Assembly (NCBI RefSeq): GCF_031979925.1
Contig: NZ_DALZFB010000001.1
Location: 620,001-684,000 of the forward strand
Source of the DNA: Pseudescherichia sp031979925
Lineage (GTDB): Bacteria > Pseudomonadota > Gammaproteobacteria > Enterobacterales > Enterobacteriaceae
Length of the DNA stretch: 64,000 bases
Direction of reading: 5' to 3'
Part shown: in pieces, positions 59,246-64,000 of the stretch
Layout of the letters: the number at the start of each line of letters is the position of its first letter
Numbering within the stretch: position 1 is the stretch's first letter
The notes under the pieces: model-generated
What the model saw: only the letters and a program-made list of their open reading frames with translations
What the model was told of the DNA's origin: nothing
The model's database searches: none
Program-made: the position numbers and the translations under genes

Positions 59246-59992
59246 ATGATTATTTTAGTAACCGGGGCAACGGCAGGGTTTGGCGAAAGCATCACCCGCC
59301 GTTTCGTTGAGAACGGTCATAAAGTGATTGCTACCGGCCGTCGTCAGGAGCGTCTGCAGACGCTGAAGGATGAGCTGGGCGATAGCGTTCTGACCCTGCA
59401 ATTAGACGTGCGCAACCGCGCCGCTATTGATCAGGCGCTCACCTCCCTGCCTGCCGAATGGCGCGACATCGACGTGCTGGTCAACAACGCCGGTCTGGCG
59501 CTGGGCCTTGAGCCTGCGCATAAGGCCAGCGTAGAGGACTGGGAGACAATGATTGACACCAATAACAAGGGGCTGGTCTACATGACTCGCGCCGTGCTGC
59601 CGGGCATGGTAGAGCGCAACCGCGGCCACATTATCAATATCGGCTCCACAGCAGGCAGCTGGCCCTATGCGGGCGGTAACGTTTATGGCGCAACCAAGGC
59701 CTTTGTGCAGCAGTTCAGCCTCAACCTGCGTACCGACCTGCACGGTACGGCGGTACGCGTGACTAACATCGAGCCGGGTCTGGTGGGCGGAACGGAGTTC
59801 TCCAACGTACGCTTCAAAGGCGACGACGATAAAGCAGGCAAAACCTACGAAAACACCAACGCCTTGAGCGCAGAAGATGTGTGCGAAGCCGTCTGGTGGG
59901 TAGCGACCCTGCCGGAACACGTTAACATCAATACGCTGGAGATGATGCCGGTTAGCCAGACATGGGCTGGTCTGAGCGTGCATCGCGGATGA
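59246..59992 (+). CDS. ydfG: YdfG, NADP-dependent 3-hydroxy acid / malonic semialdehyde dehydrogenase
   Basis: From the second ATG at 59246, with GAGGAA at good spacing, 248 residues as in E. coli. Short-chain dehydrogenase motifs are TGATAGFG, VNNAGLALG, the catalytic Ser in INIGSTAGSW and YGATK with Tyr and Lys. YdfG oxidises L-allo-threonine and 3-hydroxy acids and reduces malonic semialdehyde toxic to cells. A GC-rich hairpin at 60002-60019 follows the stop. Confidence 0.95.
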   Translation: MIILVTGATAGFGESITRRFVENGHKVIATGRRQERLQTLKDELGDSVLTLQLDVRNRAAIDQALTSLPAEWRDIDVLVNNAGLALGLEPAHKASVEDWETMIDTNNKGLVYMTRAVLPGMVERNRGHIINIGSTAGSWPYAGGNVYGATKAFVQQFSLNLRTDLHGTAVRVTNIEPGLVGGTEFSNVRFKGDDDKAGKTYENTNALSAEDVCEAVWWVATLPEHVNINTLEMMPVSQTWAGLSVHRG

Positions 59993-60001
59993 TATTTCCC
60001 T

Positions 60002-60019
60002 CCCGGCCTGCGGGCCGGG
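60002..60019. terminator. Hairpin after ydfG
   Basis: CCCGGCC and GGCCGGG form a perfect seven-base stem with a four-base loop, ten bases after the ydfG stop. No T-run follows, so termination is only likely. Confidence 0.45.
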
Positions 60020-60082
60020 TATGGGATGCAGATCAAATAGATGGTATGGTAGGCCAGTCACTATTCTATTAAGTATGAGCGC

Positions 60083-60769
60083 ATGGCCGTCGAAACCCAC
60101 CTTAATCCTGTATTGCCCGTCAATCAGCAGATTTACCGTATCCTGCGTCAGGATATCGTACATTGCCTGATCCCCCCCGGCACGCCATTGTCGGAGAAAG
60201 AGGTGTCGGTGCGGTTTGACGTCTCACGCCAGCCGGTTCGCGAAGCTTTTATTAAACTGGCAGAGAATGGTCTTATTCAGATCCGCCCCCAGCGCGGCAG
60301 CTACGTGAATAAGATCTCCATGACCCAGGTACGCAACGGCTGCTTTGTTCGCCAGGCAATTGAGTGCGCCGTGGCCCGCCGGGCAGCAACGCTGATCACC
60401 GACGGCCAGCGTTATCAGCTGGAGCAGAACCTGCACCAGCAGCGGATCGCCATTGACCACAAGCAGCTTGATGATTTTTTCCAGCTTGACGACGAGTTTC
60501 ACCAGAAGCTGGCGCTGATTGCCGACTGCCAGCTGGCGTGGGATACGGTTGAGAACATCAAGGCAACCATTGACCGGGTGCGCTATATGAGTCTCGATCA
60601 CGTCTCGCCGCCCGAGAAACTGCTGCGCCAGCATCAGGCTATCTTTGACGCGCTGGCGAAGCGCGACGTCGAGGGCGTGGATAGAGCAATGACCGCGCAT
60701 CTGGAGGAGATCGGCGAGACGGTACAGCTGATCCGCCAGGAGAACAGCGACTGGTTTAGCGAAGAGTAG
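60083..60769 (+). CDS. rspR: RspR (YdfH), GntR family (FCD) repressor
   Basis: A 228-residue regulator, equal in length to E. coli YdfH. The winged helix has LSEKEVSVRFDVSRQPVREAFIKLAENGLIQIRPQRGSYV, and the C-terminal FCD domain has metal-binding His residues (DDEFHQKLA). In E. coli it represses rspAB, which encodes a ManD-family dehydratase and a dehydrogenase. Here ydfI and ydfJ follow in the opposite direction, and a related ManD-like gene lies 17 kb away. E. coli ydfZ is missing from this gap. Confidence 0.93.
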   Translation: MAVETHLNPVLPVNQQIYRILRQDIVHCLIPPGTPLSEKEVSVRFDVSRQPVREAFIKLAENGLIQIRPQRGSYVNKISMTQVRNGCFVRQAIECAVARRAATLITDGQRYQLEQNLHQQRIAIDHKQLDDFFQLDDEFHQKLALIADCQLAWDTVENIKATIDRVRYMSLDHVSPPEKLLRQHQAIFDALAKRDVEGVDRAMTAHLEEIGETVQLIRQENSDWFSEE

Positions 60770-60788
60770 TCATCGGCTGTGGTGAGAT

Positions 60789-60873
60789 GTAGGCCGGGTA
60801 AGGCGTTAAGCCGCCACCCGGCGTAACGGGCTGATGCGGCTATGTCGGGCGGCGCTTCGCTTGCCCGACCTAC
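60789..60873. repeat. BIME between rspR and ydfI
   Basis: GTAGGCCGGGTAAGGCGTTA and the right-hand GGCGCTTCGCTTGCCCGACC followed by TAC are opposed REP units filling the convergent gap. Confidence 0.85.
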
Positions 60874-60876
60874 AAT

Positions 60877-62343
60877 TTAACGCTGACTTTGGATGTATTG
60901 CGCCACGGTAGCTTTCGCCCCCTGCGCCAGCAGCTGCTGATAGGCCTGTTGCACCTGATCCACGAAAGCACGCTCCTGCGGCAGCTCCTTGCCAAAGATC
61001 GCTTCAATCCCCAGCAGCGCTAAGACGCGGGATTCACCCTCTTCACTGCCGTTGACCGCCTGCTGAATAGTTGGCAGAAGCGGATCGCTCACCTCAATCG
61101 CCTGCCCCTGTTCATCCACGCCGCCGACGTAGCGCATCCAGCCCGCCACGCCCAGCGCCAGCAGGGAGAAATCGCTGTTGTGCACCAGATGCCAGCGCAC
61201 GGAGTCCAGCATCCGCTGAGGCAGCTTCTGGCTACCGTCCATGGCAATCTGCCATGTGCGGTGGCGCAGCGCCGGGTTGCTGTAGCGGGCAATCAGCAGA
61301 TCCGCATAGTGAGCCAGATCGACGCCCTTCACCTTCAGGGTCGGTGCCTGCTCGTTTAACATCAGCGCGTGAGCGGCGCGGCGATAGTTTTCATCCTCCA
61401 TACACTCGTTGATGTGCTGGTAACCGGCCAGATAGCCAAGGTACGCCAGGAAAGAGTGGCTGCCGTTGAGCATTCTCAGCTTCATCTCTTCAAACGGTAC
61501 TACGTCGGCAACCAGCTCCGCGCCCGCCTTCTCCCACTCCGGGCGTCCGGCCACGAAGTTATCTTCGACTACCCACTGACGGAACGGCTCGCAGGCCACA
61601 CCCGCCGGATCGCGTACGCCGGTCAGCTGTTCGATCTTATCCAGCGTATCGGCCGTGACGGCCGGAACAATGCGATCAACCATGGTTGACGGGAAGGTAA
61701 CGTTCTGCGCGATCCAGTCGCCCAGTTCCGCGTTCACCGCCCGGGCGTAGGCGCAGACTACGTTGCGCACCACATGGCCGTTTTCTGGCATGTTATCGCA
61801 GGACATCACGGTAAAGGCCGGCAGGCCAGCGGCTTTACGGCGGGCCAGTGCTTCAACGATGACGCCCGGCGCAGATTTTGGCTGCTGCGGGTTTTGCAGA
61901 TCGGCGACGATCAGTGGGTGATCGAGCATCAGCTCGCCGGTGGCTGGCGCATGACAGTAGCCCTTCTCGGTAATGGTCAGAGAGACAATCGCCACCTGCG
62001 GCTCACACAGCGCGGCAAAGACGGTTTCCAGGCCGTCGACCTGTGCGTGCAGCGCGCGTTTTACAACTCCTACGACGCGCGCTGTCCAGGCATCAGCGGA
62101 CATCTCCGCCACGGTGTAGAGGTTATCCTGCTGCTTAAGATCGGCGATCTGCTGCTCGCCGCCGATCAGGTTGACCTCGCAGTATCCCCAGTCGCTGTTG
62201 TGTTCTGCCGCCAGGATATCGGTGTAGACGCCCTGATGGGCGCGGTGAAATGCACCAAAACCTAAATGGACGATACGCGGAACCAGTTTTTTACGATCGT
62301 ACTGAGGAAGAGTTGCTTTTGCTTTTAATAGCCGGTTTTCCAT
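60877..62343 (-). CDS. ydfI: YdfI, mannitol dehydrogenase family oxidoreductase
   Basis: A 488-residue long-chain polyol dehydrogenase (486 in E. coli). It has IVHLGFGAFHRAHQGVYTD (dinucleotide binding), VAIVSLTITEKGYCH, and KLRMLNGSHSFLAYLGYLAG, the family active-site region. YdfI acts on D-mannonate/fructuronate-like compounds (a UxuB relative). ydfJ lies upstream on the same strand, 169 bases away, so the two form a probable transport-oxidation unit. Confidence 0.93.
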   Translation of the reverse strand: MENRLLKAKATLPQYDRKKLVPRIVHLGFGAFHRAHQGVYTDILAAEHNSDWGYCEVNLIGGEQQIADLKQQDNLYTVAEMSADAWTARVVGVVKRALHAQVDGLETVFAALCEPQVAIVSLTITEKGYCHAPATGELMLDHPLIVADLQNPQQPKSAPGVIVEALARRKAAGLPAFTVMSCDNMPENGHVVRNVVCAYARAVNAELGDWIAQNVTFPSTMVDRIVPAVTADTLDKIEQLTGVRDPAGVACEPFRQWVVEDNFVAGRPEWEKAGAELVADVVPFEEMKLRMLNGSHSFLAYLGYLAGYQHINECMEDENYRRAAHALMLNEQAPTLKVKGVDLAHYADLLIARYSNPALRHRTWQIAMDGSQKLPQRMLDSVRWHLVHNSDFSLLALGVAGWMRYVGGVDEQGQAIEVSDPLLPTIQQAVNGSEEGESRVLALLGIEAIFGKELPQERAFVDQVQQAYQQLLAQGAKATVAQYIQSQR

Positions 62344-62464
62344 GATTAAGACTCGTTAATTGGTTGACTACACTGACTAGAATGGCAGTAGAGAAAAGAT
62401 GCCGTCTGCCACAAAGATACGTGAAGCGACGGCATTTATATTGATTTGTATTAACTTTTGCTTA

Positions 62465-62498
62465 ATTGGTCTGATATCTTTTTAAAGCTATCAGACCA
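62465..62498. promoter_or_regulatory. Perfect inverted repeat between ydfJ and ydfI
   Basis: TGGTCTGATA at 62467-62476 and TATCAGACCA at 62489-62498 are exact reverse complements with a 12-base spacer; the left arm extends to ATTGGTCTG, the element also found at 42464. It could be an operator for ydfI or a hairpin between the two genes. No T-run follows on either side. Confidence 0.5.
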
Positions 62499-62512
62499 CA
62501 TTGCGGTGCCTG

Positions 62513-63910
62513 TTAATGGCGGCGAGAGGATGCCGCAGCATAGGCGTTGTGGTTGCCCAGCGAGCCCTGTTTAACCTGTGGCTCAGCGGCGTCTTCCAGC
62601 GTGCTCAGATCGCGGTCACGCACTTCCGGCATCAGGAATGCAGAGACCAGACCAATCAGGGAGTAGCAGATCATCATCGCCACGATTGGCCACCAGGAAC
62701 CGGTCATGTTACAGAAGATACCTGCCAGCACCGGGCCAAAGCCGACCGCGACCAGACCGCCCGCCTCTTTTGAGATCGCCATCCGGGTAAAGCGGTTACG
62801 GGAACCAAACATCTCCGCCATGGTGATATTTTCCAGGGCGAACAGACCCAGCACGGCAAAGTTATGAATGATGATGATCGACATCATAATCACGCCTGGG
62901 GTGTAGCTGTTATCCACGATAATCGACAGCATCGGGTAAGCGAGGATAATGGCCGAGATGTTCAGCAGGATGTATGGCAGACGACGCCCAAACTTATCCG
63001 ACAGCCAGCCCAGCAGCGGGATAGTAATAAACCCAAGGATAGAGCTGATCATCAGCGCATCGGTAGGGATGCTTTTATTAAAGAGCAGAGTTTGAACCAG
63101 ATAACCGGCGAGGAAGGTCTGAATCAGACCCGAGTTGCCTGCCTGGCCGAAGCGCAGACCGGTTGCCAGCCAGAAGGATTTGCTCTTGAACATCGCGCCC
63201 AGAGAGCTCTCCTGTGGGTTGGCTTGGGCAGGGGCTTCCCCTTCGCTGACCTTCTCAAATACCGGGCTCTCCTTGAGGTTCATACGCAGCCAGATAGCGA
63301 AGATCATCACCACTACGCTCGCGAGGAACGGGATACGCCAGCCCCAGGCAACCAGCTCTTCCCGATCGAGGAAGAAGAACATTACCGCCCAGATAGCCGT
63401 GGCGCTCAGCGTGCCACAGTTAGTGCCCATCGCCACCAGCGACGAGATAATGCCGCGCTTCCCTTTCGGCGCGTACTCAGCCAGCATGGTTCCTGCACCG
63501 GAGATCTCAGCCCCCGCGCCGAGTCCCTGAACGATACGCAGGGTAACCAGCAGGATCGGGGCAAAAATACCGATCTGCGCATAGGTCGGCAGGACACCAA
63601 TCAGGGTGGTGCAGATCCCCATCATGGTGATGGTAATAAACAGCACCTTTTTACGACCAACCCTGTCGCCCATTTTACCAAAGATAAATGCCCCAACAAT
63701 GCGGGCAATATAGCCTGCGCCGTAGGTCCCCATCGCCAGAATCAACGCCATAGCGGCAGACTGCTCCGGGAAGAAAATCTCATGGAATACTAACGCTGCC
63801 CCCAGGGAATAAAGCTGGAAGTCCATAAATTCCAGCGCGGTGCCGAGCCAACCGGATACGGCCGCTTTCACCAGGTCTGAGGTCGATCTTTCATGTTGTG
63901 CTTGAGTCAT
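62513..63910 (-). CDS. ydfJ: YdfJ, MHS-family MFS transporter, intact
   Basis: A 465-residue, twelve-helix metabolite:proton symporter. Features are SGWLGTALEFMDFQLYSLGAALVF, the MFS loop GKMGDRVGRKKVLF, RIVQGLGAGAEISGAGTMLAEYAPKGKRG and the second loop LSDKFGRR. In E. coli K-12 this gene is interrupted by the Qin prophage; here it is complete and no prophage follows. With ydfI and rspR it probably takes up a sugar acid. AGAGAT lies before the ATG; 63911-64000 holds its promoter. Confidence 0.92.
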   Translation of the reverse strand: MTQAQHERSTSDLVKAAVSGWLGTALEFMDFQLYSLGAALVFHEIFFPEQSAAMALILAMGTYGAGYIARIVGAFIFGKMGDRVGRKKVLFITITMMGICTTLIGVLPTYAQIGIFAPILLVTLRIVQGLGAGAEISGAGTMLAEYAPKGKRGIISSLVAMGTNCGTLSATAIWAVMFFFLDREELVAWGWRIPFLASVVVMIFAIWLRMNLKESPVFEKVSEGEAPAQANPQESSLGAMFKSKSFWLATGLRFGQAGNSGLIQTFLAGYLVQTLLFNKSIPTDALMISSILGFITIPLLGWLSDKFGRRLPYILLNISAIILAYPMLSIIVDNSYTPGVIMMSIIIIHNFAVLGLFALENITMAEMFGSRNRFTRMAISKEAGGLVAVGFGPVLAGIFCNMTGSWWPIVAMMICYSLIGLVSAFLMPEVRDRDLSTLEDAAEPQVKQGSLGNHNAYAAASSRRH

Positions 63911-64000
63911 AATGGCTATCTCTACAGGGTAAGATGTGGACCACGTATCGCAGTATTTTTATTCCCCGAACGTGAGCAGAACCTTGCAGCACTGCCGCTG

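Overview
The window is chromosomal DNA from a member of the Enterobacteriaceae, and the right 36 kb is close in order to the Escherichia coli yneE-ydfJ region. In order it carries yneE, uxaB, yneF (dgcF), yneH (glsB), yneI (sad), yneJ, ydeA (sotB), marC-marRAB, eamA, ydeE, dcp, ydfG, ydfH (rspR), ydfI and ydfJ. Extra genes between these blocks (an L-2-hydroxyacid dehydrogenase, a PTS permease, a ManD-family dehydratase, a MetE-like protein, an FtrA-like regulator, DUF969/DUF979/DUF2891) and many REP/BIME elements suggest Enterobacter, Lelliottia, Leclercia, Kosakonia or a relative rather than E. coli. That placement is inference; no species marker is present. No prophage, insertion sequence, CRISPR array, rRNA or tRNA was seen.

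Layout. 0-6.1 kb: a leftward catabolic-looking cluster (RidA-like, DUF1028, ArgE-like M20 hydrolase, then ABC ATPase, quinone-oxidoreductase-like, GST, AroQ-like, GhrA-like cut by the left edge). A perfect terminator at 3776-3801 divides it into two transcription units. 6.4-11.9 kb: alpha/beta hydrolase, a UvrA2-type ABC protein lacking the UvrB-binding domain, an HxlR regulator divergent from an SDR oxidoreductase, and a YrbL-like protein. 12.1-16.2 kb: the uncharacterised DUF2891-DUF979-DUF969 operon, divergent from a MarR-like regulator and an acetyltransferase, with nested palindromes between. 16.2-24.7 kb: short regulator/enzyme pairs (AKR/AraC, DeoR/NudK-like, PACE pump/TetR), three GNATs (one at 15.6 kb), an ASCH protein, an MdtJI-like SMR pair and a phosphoribosyltransferase.

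24.7-37.4 kb is a signalling-rich block with four diguanylate cyclases (extracytoplasmic-sensor, GAF, MASE2 and MASE1 types) and two methyl-accepting chemotaxis proteins, interleaved with yneE, uxaB and glsB. No EAL or HD-GYP phosphodiesterase is present. 37.5-45.2 kb: sad/yneJ, then an accessory sugar-acid island (L-2-hydroxyacid dehydrogenase, EIIBC, ManD-family dehydratase, GntR repressor) and a HigBA-type toxin-antitoxin pair. 45.4-51.1 kb: sotB, marC, marRAB with marO, eamA, ydeE. 51-57 kb: a MetE-like methyltransferase behind apparent MetJ boxes, a rhodanese/FtrA divergent pair, and a patch of short poorly known genes and REP elements. 57.1-63.9 kb: dcp, ydfG, rspR, ydfI and an intact ydfJ.

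How genes work together: uxaB, ydfI and the ManD-family enzyme all act on hexuronate/hexonate-type substrates, and short operator-like sequences related to ATTGGTCTG or ATTGGTCCAAT lie beside these loci. marRAB, sotB, eamA, the PACE and SMR pumps and the UvrA2-like protein make up a drug/stress-defence component. Several genes too short for ordinary gene calling are described: a 31-residue membrane peptide next to yneE, a 58-residue Asp-Pro-rich protein and a 32-residue lysine-rich peptide.
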